NCBI GenBank assembly: GCA_013619125.1
Contig: JABXKS010000001.1
Span: 1-64,000 of the forward strand
From: Clostridiales bacterium
GTDB lineage: Bacteria; Bacillota; Clostridia; Tissierellales; GPF-1
Direction of reading: 5' to 3'
DNA: 64,000 nt
In this document: piece by piece, positions 52,355 through 60,481 of the stretch
Position numbering within the stretch: position 1 is the first letter of the stretch
Layout of the letters: every line of letters begins with the position of its first letter
Notes under the pieces: generated by a model
The model's database searches: none
Seen by the model: only the letters and a program-made list of their open reading frames with translations
Told to the model about the DNA's origin: nothing
Program-made: the position numbers and the translations under genes

Positions 52355-52378
52355 TGGTTCGAGGTTTCATTCAGTAAA
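52355..52378 (+). CDS. Possible leader peptide of seven residues
   Basis: ATG at 52355, preceded by AAGGAGGA at 52343-52350, opens a seven-codon ORF encoding MVRGFIQ and ending in TAA. It is the only well-placed start in the small transcript. There is no run of a single amino acid as in classic attenuation peptides. Confidence 0.4.
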
Positions 52379-52496
52379 GAAAATTTGGAATGGTTTGAAA
52401 GGCTCATTTTGTGATGCTTAAAAACCGGCCAGTTACTGATGAAATCTAGCATCCGCGTCCCTTCTGGGGACACCACCTTGTATGAATTGCAATTGT

Positions 52497-52527
52497 GGAT
52501 CGCAGAATTTCTGCGATCCTTTTTTTA
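52497..52527 (+). terminator. Terminator upstream of mutS2
   Basis: GGATCGCAG pairs perfectly with CTGCGATCC around AATTT, followed by eight T. It ends the small transcript and would cut read-through into mutS2. Confidence 0.92.
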
Positions 52528-52574
52528 TACTCGAATTTGAAATTTCATCAGGATTGGCGATGAGAGGAGACAAC

Positions 52575-54521
52575 ATGAAAGAAATAGGAAATAATACCCT
52601 GGATTTTGAAATTATTCGCGAGCGTTTGATAGCTTGCGCCAATAGTTCTTTGGGGAAAAAGAAAATTGAAGAGTTGCAGCCATCCGATCGTTTAGATATT
52701 GTATTGCATCGGCAGCGACTGACGACGGAAGCCAAAGCAATCTTGAGCGTGCAGGGTTCGGTACCTTTGTATGGAATTTCTGGTGTTGATCAGGATTTGG
52801 ATCGTGCCGAAAAAGAGTATGTGCTTCAGCCAAAGGAATTGATAGCCATCGCAGATTTCATGCGCGGATGTCGATCAATGAAGAAATTTATGGAGGATCA
52901 ATCTCATCTGGCACCAGAACTGGCCAGCTATGCTATGAATTTGGAATCTATGGCGGAATTGGAAGAGGAGATTCATCAAACCGTGGGACCGCAAGGCGTG
53001 CATCCCCGTGCTACCAAAGAGTTATGGCGACTCAGCCGGTCCAAGGAACAGGTAGAGAAAAATATCAAGACACGAATCAATTCCTTTTTGAAGCGGCCCG
53101 AGATGGCGAAGCTTTTGCAGGAGCAGTTTATTAGCCGTAGAAATGGAAGGTTTGTGGTGCCTGTCAAGGCCATGAACAAGTCGAAATTTCCCGGCACCGT
53201 AGTGGATCAGAGCGCAACGGGAGCAACCCTCTTTATGGAGCCGACGGTGATGGGAAAACTCACGGAAGAACTCTATGGGATTGAGCGGGGCATTGAAGCG
53301 GAGACGTATCAGATCCTGTCTACATTAACGGGATTGGTGATGATGGAAGAGCGTACAATTCGTCAGAATATCGAAGTGATGACGGAGTACGATTTTGCTT
53401 TTGCCAAGGCGAAACTGAGTTTTGAAATGGATGGAAAACAGCCGAAACTTCACGGAGGCGAAAGGATGATCATTCGCGCTGGGCGCCATCCGATGATTGA
53501 AGATGCCGTGCCGCTTCACTTTGAATTGGGAGATAAGGCGAGGACCCTGGTGATTACGGGACCGAACACTGGCGGAAAGACCGTTGTTCTAAAGACTTTG
53601 GGCTTATTTGTTTTAATGGCTCAATCGGGCCTGCATTTGCCGGTTGGGGAAGGTACTGAGTTGCCAATCTTCAAGGAAATTCTGGTTGATATTGGAGATC
53701 AGCAGGATTTAGCGCAGTCATTAAGCACCTTTTCTGGTCATATGACGAATCTGGTGCGGATTGTCAACCGAGCCAAGCCTGAAGTCCTGGTGTTGATGGA
53801 TGAAATTGGCACGGGTACAGACCCTAGGGAGGGCGCGGCTTTGGGTATGGCGATTCTTGAGGATCTGTACAAACAGGGCGCACTGACGGTAGTCACCACC
53901 CACTACGGAGTGCTTAAAGATTTTGGCGAGCAGATGACAGGCTTTGAAAACGCGCGCATGATGTTTAATCCTGAAACCCTGGAGCCACTCTATCAACTGG
54001 AGATGGGGGCATCTGGCGAGAGCAACGCCTTTTGGATTTCCAATGAATTGGGCTTGAAATCGAAGGTTTTGGAGCGAGCCAGGGAACTAGCGGTCCACAA
54101 GAGTGGAGAGTCTCAAAATTTGCAGGTGCGGGAAGTGGCGTTCAAGAAAAAGAAAGAGCGTGCCGTCAAGGAAAAGAAAGTCTATGAGTCATTGGCTCAG
54201 GGAGATCTGGTGCGCTGTCTGGATTCGGGGGAAAAGTCCGTCGTTTACGCAGAAGATCAACAACTGGGAACGGTTACGGTAGTGAAGGATTACAAGGAGA
54301 GGGTTTTGCCTCGTCGCAGAGTGACTCGGCTGGGCAAGGCGGAGGATCTCTATCCGCCTGATTATGATATGAGTCAGCTCTTTGTTTCCTTTGCTAAGCG
54401 GAAATTGGAGAAGGATATATCTAAGGGGCGTTTTAAGAATCAGGATGAACTGAATGATCGATTCTCGGATTTGCCAGATCTGGCCCGGGCGTATCAACAG
54501 GCGAAAAAAAAGGCAAAATAA
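52575..54521 (+). CDS. MutS2-like ATPase lacking the Smr domain
   Basis: The 648-residue protein has the MutS core and ATPase: ITGPNTGGKTVVLKTLG (Walker A), LVLMDEIGTGTDPREGAALG (Walker B), VVTTHYGVLKDF and FEN-type signatures, and a C-terminal KOW-like segment (QGDLVRCLDSGEKSVVYAEDQQLGTVTVV). It lacks the N-terminal mismatch-recognition domain of MutS1, as MutS2 does, but also stops about 130 residues before the Smr nuclease domain of usual MutS2 (about 780 residues). A role in ribosome rescue or recombination control without cleavage is possible. The ATG at 52575 is chosen; the frame extends up to 52482 across the terminator. Confidence 0.88.
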   Translation: MKEIGNNTLDFEIIRERLIACANSSLGKKKIEELQPSDRLDIVLHRQRLTTEAKAILSVQGSVPLYGISGVDQDLDRAEKEYVLQPKELIAIADFMRGCRSMKKFMEDQSHLAPELASYAMNLESMAELEEEIHQTVGPQGVHPRATKELWRLSRSKEQVEKNIKTRINSFLKRPEMAKLLQEQFISRRNGRFVVPVKAMNKSKFPGTVVDQSATGATLFMEPTVMGKLTEELYGIERGIEAETYQILSTLTGLVMMEERTIRQNIEVMTEYDFAFAKAKLSFEMDGKQPKLHGGERMIIRAGRHPMIEDAVPLHFELGDKARTLVITGPNTGGKTVVLKTLGLFVLMAQSGLHLPVGEGTELPIFKEILVDIGDQQDLAQSLSTFSGHMTNLVRIVNRAKPEVLVLMDEIGTGTDPREGAALGMAILEDLYKQGALTVVTTHYGVLKDFGEQMTGFENARMMFNPETLEPLYQLEMGASGESNAFWISNELGLKSKVLERARELAVHKSGESQNLQVREVAFKKKKERAVKEKKVYESLAQGDLVRCLDSGEKSVVYAEDQQLGTVTVVKDYKERVLPRRRVTRLGKAEDLYPPDYDMSQLFVSFAKRKLEKDISKGRFKNQDELNDRFSDLPDLARAYQQAKKKAK

Positions 54522-54543
54522 AAAGGGAAGCATATTGCTTCCC
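54518..54543 (-). terminator. Terminator of the MFS transporter gene (also near mutS2 end)
   Basis: GGGAAGCA pairs with TGCTTCCC around TAT. On the minus strand a T-rich tail follows, ending the MFS gene; the hairpin also closes the mutS2-like gene, though the plus strand has no T run. Confidence 0.75.
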
Positions 54544-54549
54544 CTGCGG

Positions 54550-55785
54550 TTAATCACTCAAATTGGCGACTAGCCAGCGGTTGAAAATCAGAATAACAAT
54601 GCCCAACCCTAAGAAAAGCAGGGACAGGCTGAATTGTTCGGCGAAAAAACCGAAAACCGGAGCCAAAACAATTAGCATAAGTGCGCGCAGCTGACTTTCT
54701 ACGGAGAGAATGGTTGCGCGTTGTTTTTTTTGGATTAAATCGCCGGCTGCGGAAACGAAAAGCGGGCGTCTTGCATCCTTCATAATAAAAAGAAGGAAGA
54801 ATGCAATCATGAGCAGGATAGGTTGATTGATCAAAATGCCGAGGGCAATCAGTCCAGCCATCAGGCCGAACCCGTCGAATAAACGGTTCATCCAAACCAA
54901 TGGCGACGATTTTTCCGTCAGGCGGTACACATTGCGTGAAGCAAAGGCGCTGGCGAGGTTCATGACGCCGTATAATACGCCGAGCGTAACCTTGACCTGC
55001 ATGGTTGCTTCGTCTTGAATGGAACCTACAAAGAGCAGCAATAATAAGGGCTGCACATAGTCCTTGATGGTTCGAAAGAATGCGTCGAAGCTGGAAGAGC
55101 TAATCAAAAGTCCACGCAATTGAGGATCTTTTTTTAGAACAGAGAGAGAACGAAAGCCCTCTTTGAAAACAAATCCTATGGAAATCTTGGTTTCTCGCCG
55201 TTCATCTAGAGTCTCGGGATAAGACGCGATCAAAAGAAAGTCCAATAAATAGGGAACGACCCCAATGATGAAAAGACCCCGAAGGCTGGGCAGATTTAAG
55301 ACAAAGATGATAGACAAAAGGGCGGAGATGGAGGATCCGACTAAAGAGAAGGAACGTGTGCGTCCATAGACATAGGTCTTTTGATCAAACCAGTTTTTCT
55401 CTTCCAGATAGCTGTAAATCATGGCCTTGTGGGTGCCGGAGCGAAAGGCTTCGCCCAGGCCGAAAAAGAACATGGCAATGGCGAAGATCGAAAAGGTTCC
55501 TCCGATAAAGAAAAAGACAAAGGATGCCATATAGAAAAGAAAGCAAAGCATCAGTTCTTTTTTCTTGCCGTAATGATCCGCGATAATTCCGGAAGGGATT
55601 TCAAAGAGATACATAATGGCTTCCCGCAGGGAATAGAGCAATCCGATTTCAAAGAGGTTCAGATTGAAGCCCAAGAGATAGATGACCAGATAGGGCTCGA
55701 AAAACTTGAGGTTTTTGAGAAACCCATAGGCGCAGAACTTTTTAATTTGCTTGTCGTTTTTGATTGCTTGTTGTGTGGTTGTCAT
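54550..55785 (-). CDS. MFS transporter
   Basis: The 411-residue membrane protein has about twelve helices and the MFS pattern, with EIPSGIIADHYGKKKELM between helices 2 and 3 as the signature loop. The start at 55785 has AGGAGG upstream, and the in-frame ATG at 55812 does not. The type with a short N-terminus and FCAYGFLKNLKFFEPYLVIYLLG resembles the bacterial drug or sugar efflux subfamily seen in Bacillota. Substrate is unknown. It is a single-gene unit. Confidence 0.88.
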   Translation of the reverse strand: MTTTQQAIKNDKQIKKFCAYGFLKNLKFFEPYLVIYLLGFNLNLFEIGLLYSLREAIMYLFEIPSGIIADHYGKKKELMLCFLFYMASFVFFFIGGTFSIFAIAMFFFGLGEAFRSGTHKAMIYSYLEEKNWFDQKTYVYGRTRSFSLVGSSISALLSIIFVLNLPSLRGLFIIGVVPYLLDFLLIASYPETLDERRETKISIGFVFKEGFRSLSVLKKDPQLRGLLISSSSFDAFFRTIKDYVQPLLLLLFVGSIQDEATMQVKVTLGVLYGVMNLASAFASRNVYRLTEKSSPLVWMNRLFDGFGLMAGLIALGILINQPILLMIAFFLLFIMKDARRPLFVSAAGDLIQKKQRATILSVESQLRALMLIVLAPVFGFFAEQFSLSLLFLGLGIVILIFNRWLVANLSD

Positions 55786-55864
55786 GTTGTGCCTCCTGGT
55801 TTCAGTATACAACTTTTTGTGGAGAAAAGTTCAAGATAGAAATGGAAAATTTCTATAAATATGT

Positions 55865-55870
55865 TATAAT
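55865..55870 (+). promoter_or_regulatory. -10 box of the tRNA-Leu gene
   Basis: TATAAT sits 15 bases before the tRNA. A TGGAAA (55843-55848) about 16 bases further upstream is a weak -35 candidate. Confidence 0.5.
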
Positions 55871-55884
55871 AAGAATGTTCATTT

Positions 55885-55971
55885 GCAAGAGTGGCGGAAT
55901 TGGCAGACGCGCAAGATTCAGGTTCTTGTGAGCGAGAGCTTGTGAGGGTTCGAGTCCCTTCTCTTGCACCA
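55885..55971 (+). tRNA. tRNA-Leu (CAG)
   Basis: Acceptor GCAAGAG pairs with CTCTTGC; loop TTCAGGT gives anticodon CAG. It has a long variable arm and an encoded CCA. It stands alone. No integrase or repeated 3' end marks an inserted island. Confidence 0.95.
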
Positions 55972-55979
55972 AACGAATG

Positions 55980-56010
55980 ATAGGGTTGTCGTAGACAGCT
56001 CTATTTTTTT
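55980..56010 (+). terminator. Terminator of tRNA-Leu
   Basis: ATAGGGTTGTC pairs with GACAGCTCTAT (two G:U pairs) around GTA, followed by seven T. Confidence 0.85.
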
Positions 56011-56108
56011 GCAGAATTTTCAGGGATTTGTAGTGAAGACTTACTTTGAATTTTCCGAAAAATTAAAAAATGACTATACAAGCTGAAATGATTGTGGTAT
56101 TCTTACAT

Positions 56109-56127
56109 CAGAAAACCGGTTCAAGAA
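56109..56127 (+). promoter_or_regulatory. LacI-type operator upstream of the regulator gene
   Basis: The 19 bases CAGAAAACCGGTTCAAGAA contain the palindrome AACCGGTT with the central CG of LacI-family operators. An identical 19-base copy lies at 57192-57210. It sits 43 bases before the regulator start, so the regulator probably controls itself. Confidence 0.8.
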
Positions 56128-56169
56128 AATGATGAACAGACATTTTTATCGGTCAGTAGAGGTGAATCG

Positions 56170-57165
56170 ATGAGCACAATTCTAGATGTTTCAAAAAAAG
56201 CAGGCGTTTCCAAGTCAACCGTCTCCAACGTATTTAACAAAAAAAAATATGTTAGTGATGAAGTGCGGGAAAAGGTTTTACAAGCAGCGAAAGAGTTGAA
56301 TTATTATCCAAACAAATTAGCCTTGGGTTTGGCGAACAATAAAACGAACATGATTGGACTATTCCTGGAAAATTTTGGAGAGTTTAGAAATATGCACCAT
56401 AAAATTATTGAGGGGATTGCGATCAAGCTGAATGAATATAACTACAATGTGATTTTATATTTGGACTCCGTAGATGGAGACGTTTCCCCTGGAATGAAAT
56501 TACGAGCGGAACCTATAGATGGTGCGATTATTTTGGATCCGGCGATTGAAGATTCTCGTATTAAGGAATTGGTTTCATCGGAGACGCCAATTGTTCTTGT
56601 CGGCCGAGCTCCGCATGATTACAGTAATCTTTGTAGTTTAGATGTCAATAATGTCGAAATAGCCTATCAAGCTACAAAGCTATTGATTGAGCACGGTCAT
56701 AGAAAGATCGTTCTGATTAATAGCGCATCAAACTTGACAATCACAGCCGATCGGCTTAAAGGATATGTAAAAGCACATTTCGAAGCTGGGATTGAGTTTG
56801 AACCTTCGCTTGTTTATAACTGTAACAATACAAAGAGTAAAGGACGAGAACTGGCAAAACGTGTTCTGGAGTCTAATTTAGCGACGGCAATTATTACAGA
56901 ATCCGATGTAGTGGCTTCTGGCGTATATGAAGAAGCGAAGATGCAAGGAATTAAGATCCCAAGTGACTTATCTGTTTTTGCGTTGGGTGGTACGGATGAA
57001 ACGTTAACGCCTGAAGTTGGGAAAGTTATCGTTGATTATAAAAAAATGGGAGAAGATGCAGTTAAGAAAATCATCAAAATTATTAACAAAGAGCCATTTG
57101 AGTCGAATACCGAATTGGAAGCATACCGTATGGTAAAGGCAAAGTCGGTTGCACGGATTGAGTGA
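56170..57165 (+). CDS. LacI-family transcriptional regulator
   Basis: The 331-residue regulator has an N-terminal helix-turn-helix (STILDVSKKAGVSKSTVSNVFNKKKYVSDEVREKV) with the hinge helix YPNKLALGLANNKTN, and a periplasmic-binding-protein-like sugar domain. The start at 56170 has AGAGGTGA upstream; an in-frame GTG-like extension to 56092 would cross the operator and is rejected. It faces the same way as the transporter genes and likely represses them until a mannoside-type sugar binds. Confidence 0.92.
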   Translation: MSTILDVSKKAGVSKSTVSNVFNKKKYVSDEVREKVLQAAKELNYYPNKLALGLANNKTNMIGLFLENFGEFRNMHHKIIEGIAIKLNEYNYNVILYLDSVDGDVSPGMKLRAEPIDGAIILDPAIEDSRIKELVSSETPIVLVGRAPHDYSNLCSLDVNNVEIAYQATKLLIEHGHRKIVLINSASNLTITADRLKGYVKAHFEAGIEFEPSLVYNCNNTKSKGRELAKRVLESNLATAIITESDVVASGVYEEAKMQGIKIPSDLSVFALGGTDETLTPEVGKVIVDYKKMGEDAVKKIIKIINKEPFESNTELEAYRMVKAKSVARIE

Positions 57166-57191
57166 AAAAGAGTGGTGTTTTTTTACCCTTC

Positions 57192-57210
57192 CAGAAAACC
57201 GGTTCAAGAA
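57192..57210 (+). promoter_or_regulatory. LacI-type operator upstream of the transporter genes
   Basis: This is a perfect copy of the 19-base element at 56109-56127. It lies 57 bases before the binding-protein start, over the expected -35 region of a promoter whose -10 may be TATTAT (57220-57225). Binding there would block transcription. Confidence 0.8.
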
Positions 57211-57266
57211 CTTTGTGAGTATTATTTTTAGGTGTAGAAAGAGCAAATAAAAAGGAGGAGAAAAGA

Positions 57267-58580
57267 ATGGTAAGAGTAAGAAAAGTCGCAGTTTTGTTTT
57301 TAGTTATGTTTATGGTGGTTGGTCTGTTTTCAGGTTGTTCGTCCGCGAGCAACGAGACAACAGGAAGTGAAAGTGCTCAAGCAGAGGCAGGTACACCAGA
57401 AGCATCAAAAGAGGAGCCAATTACAATTTCAATTTGGTGGGCAAGTCAAGATGAGTTTAAAGAGCCATTATTGAAGGCAATTGCCGAGTATGAAAGTGCT
57501 CATCCGAATGTGACGATTGAGCCGGAGTGGCTTGCAAACTTCGACTACTATGAAAACTATAAGATTGCACTTGCAGGGGATACGGCACCGGACATTGTGA
57601 AGATTGATCATGTATTTGTACAATCATTGGGATACAACGGACAAATTCTTGAACTTGGACAATTCGGTGCGGGAGAAGTCAAAGACCAGTTTGTTGAGGC
57701 CGCATGGAAAGCAAATATGTATCAGGACGATGTATATGCACTTCCGTTTGATGCAAATACCTTGGCACTGATGTATAACCAAGATTTATTAGATCGAGCA
57801 GGTGTTGCAGTACCTACGACCTATGATGAATTGGTAGACGTATCAATGGCAATCAATAACTTGGGTGATGAAGGGGTTTTTGGATATACCGTACCAGTTA
57901 GTCCTCAAGGTAGCGGATTCCTTTCTTTCCAATTTAACTCATGGTCAGCAAGAAACGGCGGACAAATTCTAAATAACGATTGGTCTGAGTCTGAGTTGAA
58001 TAGTGCTGCTAATGTTCAAGCGTTGCAACAGGTTTCTGATCTTGTGACGGAAGGTGTTATTCCGGCAAATGTATATTTAGAAAATGAATTCTATGAAGGC
58101 ATGGTAGGTTTGCTGGAGATGGGTTGTTGGAATATCAATCGTTTGGTAGCAGAAGAGGCCGTGGCTGATTTTGGTGTAGCGCCGTTAGTTACTTTGAAAG
58201 ACGGTGTGACAAATTATGCACCGCTAGGATTATATAGTTTAGCGGTTACAAAAGGTTCTGAACATGAACAAGCAGCTTATGATTTTGCAAAATTCTTAGC
58301 AACAGATAAAGAGTTGCAATTGTCTTATGCGAAACAAACAAGTTTGATGCCGTCATTGAATGGCGCATTGGATGATGAATTCTTTAATACGCCTGAGTGG
58401 GAAGTATTTATTGAGCAATTTAGAAATACCGTGTCTCGCCCGGGAACGCCAGTATGGCCTTCGATTGACAAGCATCTTTCAGAAGCAATCCAAAAAGTAT
58501 TGTTGGGTGAATCAAATCCTACAAAGGCTTTGACGGAAGGAAAGATCAAATGCGATGAGGAGCTTGCAGCGCTGAAGTAG
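57267..58580 (+). CDS. Sugar ABC transporter substrate-binding lipoprotein
   Basis: The 437-residue protein is a lipoprotein (lipobox FSGC, Cys24) and then an ExbS cluster B (family 1 extracellular solute-binding) domain: ITISIWWASQDEFKEPLLKAIAEYE, IALAGDTAPDIVKIDH, and DVYALPFDANTLALMYNQDLLDRAG. It captures an oligosaccharide for the two permeases encoded next. A GGAGGAGA site precedes the ATG. Judging by the downstream enzymes the sugar is an alpha-mannoside or alpha-glucoside. Confidence 0.93.
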   Translation: MVRVRKVAVLFLVMFMVVGLFSGCSSASNETTGSESAQAEAGTPEASKEEPITISIWWASQDEFKEPLLKAIAEYESAHPNVTIEPEWLANFDYYENYKIALAGDTAPDIVKIDHVFVQSLGYNGQILELGQFGAGEVKDQFVEAAWKANMYQDDVYALPFDANTLALMYNQDLLDRAGVAVPTTYDELVDVSMAINNLGDEGVFGYTVPVSPQGSGFLSFQFNSWSARNGGQILNNDWSESELNSAANVQALQQVSDLVTEGVIPANVYLENEFYEGMVGLLEMGCWNINRLVAEEAVADFGVAPLVTLKDGVTNYAPLGLYSLAVTKGSEHEQAAYDFAKFLATDKELQLSYAKQTSLMPSLNGALDDEFFNTPEWEVFIEQFRNTVSRPGTPVWPSIDKHLSEAIQKVLLGESNPTKALTEGKIKCDEELAALK

Positions 58581-58589
58581 AAAATGAAA

Positions 58590-58617
58590 GAAGGGTGTAG
58601 CGAAAGCTGCACCCTTC
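58590..58617 (+). other. Stem-loop between the binding-protein and permease genes
   Basis: A 12-base-pair stem starting GAAGGGTGTAGC with a GAAA loop lies 10 bases after the stop, without a T run. Such stem-loops often protect the binding-protein mRNA and give it a higher copy number than the permease message. Confidence 0.65.
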
Positions 58618-58683
58618 CTATCAAAAACAAGCATCGCATGTATTGCAATGTGACGAAATGAACACTTTCAATAAGGGGCTAAT

Positions 58684-59628
58684 ATGAAGCAAGGGATAGA
58701 GAAATTCAAAAAAGAAAATAAGGTTATACAAAATATAATGAAACCGTTTTATACGAAGCATCGAAATGAAATTATCGCGTATCGCATGCTGGCGATACCG
58801 TTGATCTTATGGGGGATTTTTTTCCTCTTTGCATTTTGTCGAGTTGTTTATTTGAGTTTTACCGATTGGAATATTTTCAACGAGCCAAATTTTATTGGAT
58901 TTGACAATTATATTCGAATTTTCACGAAAGACGATGTGATTTTTAAGGCATTCTTTAATACATTAATTTGGACCGTTTTAACCGTGATTGGTCATAATTT
59001 GATTGGTTTAGCAACCGCATATATGATTACAAAAGTCAGAATTGGTCAAAAGTTCTTTCGAGCGGCATTGTTCTGGCCGATCATGGTGTCGCAAGTTGTC
59101 GGCGCCACAATGATCGAATGGATTTTCGACTCCAGCCCAAACGGTCTATTGAATACCTTGATAGGCAAACTCGGATTTGGATCAGTTGCTTGGCTGTCGG
59201 ATCCAGACATTGCGTTGTATGCTTTGATGGTGTATCCGTTATTTATGCAATTTGGAAAAGTCATGCTGATTTACATCGCGGGACTTACACAAATACCTGC
59301 CTCCTATAAAGAGGCTGCAGAACTGGATGGTGCGACAAATTGGGAAACATTTAAGTGGGTAACGATTCCTCTTCTAAAACCGATTATTATTTTAAATGTC
59401 GTCTATACGATGATTGAAAGTTTCAAAATCATGGGACCCATGCAGCTTGTTACCAATGGAGGACCGCTCAATAGCACAATGAGTGTTGTTTTGAAAATTT
59501 ATCAAGATGGATTTGTTGAATATAAAATGGGTTACGCATCTTCAGTTGCGATCGTTTTCTTTTTGATTATTCTTGCGATAACAATGATGCAGTTCAAATT
59601 CAAAGGGGAGGACGTGTCCTATGAATAA
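58684..59628 (+). CDS. Sugar ABC transporter permease, MalF type
   Basis: The 314-residue protein has six membrane helices and the EAA loop EAAELDGATNWETFKWVTIPLLKP that docks the ATPase. It pairs with the following permease, which overlaps its end by 8 bases. It is of the CUT1 class for oligosaccharides. No ATPase gene occurs in the window. Confidence 0.93.
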   Translation: MKQGIEKFKKENKVIQNIMKPFYTKHRNEIIAYRMLAIPLILWGIFFLFAFCRVVYLSFTDWNIFNEPNFIGFDNYIRIFTKDDVIFKAFFNTLIWTVLTVIGHNLIGLATAYMITKVRIGQKFFRAALFWPIMVSQVVGATMIEWIFDSSPNGLLNTLIGKLGFGSVAWLSDPDIALYALMVYPLFMQFGKVMLIYIAGLTQIPASYKEAAELDGATNWETFKWVTIPLLKPIIILNVVYTMIESFKIMGPMQLVTNGGPLNSTMSVVLKIYQDGFVEYKMGYASSVAIVFFLIILAITMMQFKFKGEDVSYE

Positions 59629-60460
59629 AAAGAGAAAAGATAAGATACTGAAGGCGTTGGTGTATCTATTTCTAAGTGTGTATGCTTTATTTCAATTGGT
59701 ACCATTTTATTTGCGGTTGGTATTTTCTCTCCAACCGAAAGATTTTGTGCCTGTTCTGGGGGAAGTATACTGGTGGCCTGAAGGACTGCATTTTGAGAAC
59801 TATGTGAATGCGTGGAAGATGTCAAACTTGGGTACCGGTTATCTGAATAGTTTCATATATGTGACCATCTTCACCGCAGTAAGCGCATTTATTGCAATTT
59901 TGGTTGGTTATGTAATTGCGAAGAAAAAATTCAAGGGTAGGAAATTAATTTTTATTGTTCTGTTGGCAACGTTTATGGTTCCATCGGAAGTCTTGTTAAT
60001 CCCTAATTATATTATCGTTCGTGATTTGGGGTGGTTAAATACCTTGACTGCATTAATCGTGCCAGGCTTGGTGAACGTGGTAGGAATTTTTCTAGCGAAA
60101 CAGTTTCTAGAAACCTTGCCTGACTCGCTCCTTGAAGCGGCTGTAATTGACGGAGCCAGTGAAATGGGAATTTTCTTTAAAATTGTTTTGCCGATGTCGA
60201 GTCCGGTGATTGCGACGTATGTAATTTTGGTCTATACACAAATGTGGAATGACTATTTGTGGCCGTTGATCGTTGCGAATCGGCAAGAAGTATTTACCGT
60301 GCAACTTTCATTAATGACGTTTCAAACTAATTTTCAAAACGGATATGATTTGATTTTAGAATCGGCAGCGCTGATTTTAACACTAGCACCTATGGTGCTT
60401 ATATTCTTGCTTTTCCAGAAAAAATTTGTAGAAGGAATCAGTATGACGGGACTGAAATGA
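59621..60460 (+). CDS. Sugar ABC transporter permease, MalG type
   Basis: The 279-residue protein has six membrane helices and the EAA loop EAAVIDGASEMGIFFKIVLPMSSP. Its eight-base overlap with the upstream permease gene supports a heterodimer. The alpha-mannosidase gene starts 21 bases later. Confidence 0.93.
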   Translation: MNKKRKDKILKALVYLFLSVYALFQLVPFYLRLVFSLQPKDFVPVLGEVYWWPEGLHFENYVNAWKMSNLGTGYLNSFIYVTIFTAVSAFIAILVGYVIAKKKFKGRKLIFIVLLATFMVPSEVLLIPNYIIVRDLGWLNTLTALIVPGLVNVVGIFLAKQFLETLPDSLLEAAVIDGASEMGIFFKIVLPMSSPVIATYVILVYTQMWNDYLWPLIVANRQEVFTVQLSLMTFQTNFQNGYDLILESAALILTLAPMVLIFLLFQKKFVEGISMTGLK

Positions 60461-60481
60461 TCGATGAAGGAGTAAGGGGAA

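Larger units (their letters stand above)
52339..52527 (+). ncRNA. Putative small RNA or mutS2 leader, about 190 bases
   Basis: The segment runs from the start site of a consensus promoter to a strong terminator and holds no gene of normal size. It includes a seven-codon ORF (52355-52378, MVRGFIQ) with a perfect AAGGAGGA site, and hairpins GATG/CATC (52438-52453) and GTCCC/GGGAC (52457-52473). No known RNA family was recognised. It may be a free small RNA or an attenuated leader for mutS2, which starts 48 bases past the terminator. Confidence 0.55.

Noticed and set aside
52430-52490. T-box-like sequence on the minus strand (AGGTGGT ... GCGG)
   Set aside because: It lacks the contiguous T-box antiterminator sequence and would point into the end of the AlaX gene, with no target gene behind it.
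52482-52574. Longer N-terminus for the MutS2-like protein
   Set aside because: The extension runs through a perfect terminator and codes for no MutS2-like sequence; ATG 52575 with GAGGAG upstream fits.
55885-55971. tRNA-Leu as an island attachment site
   Set aside because: No integrase, repeated tRNA end or mobility gene was seen near it.
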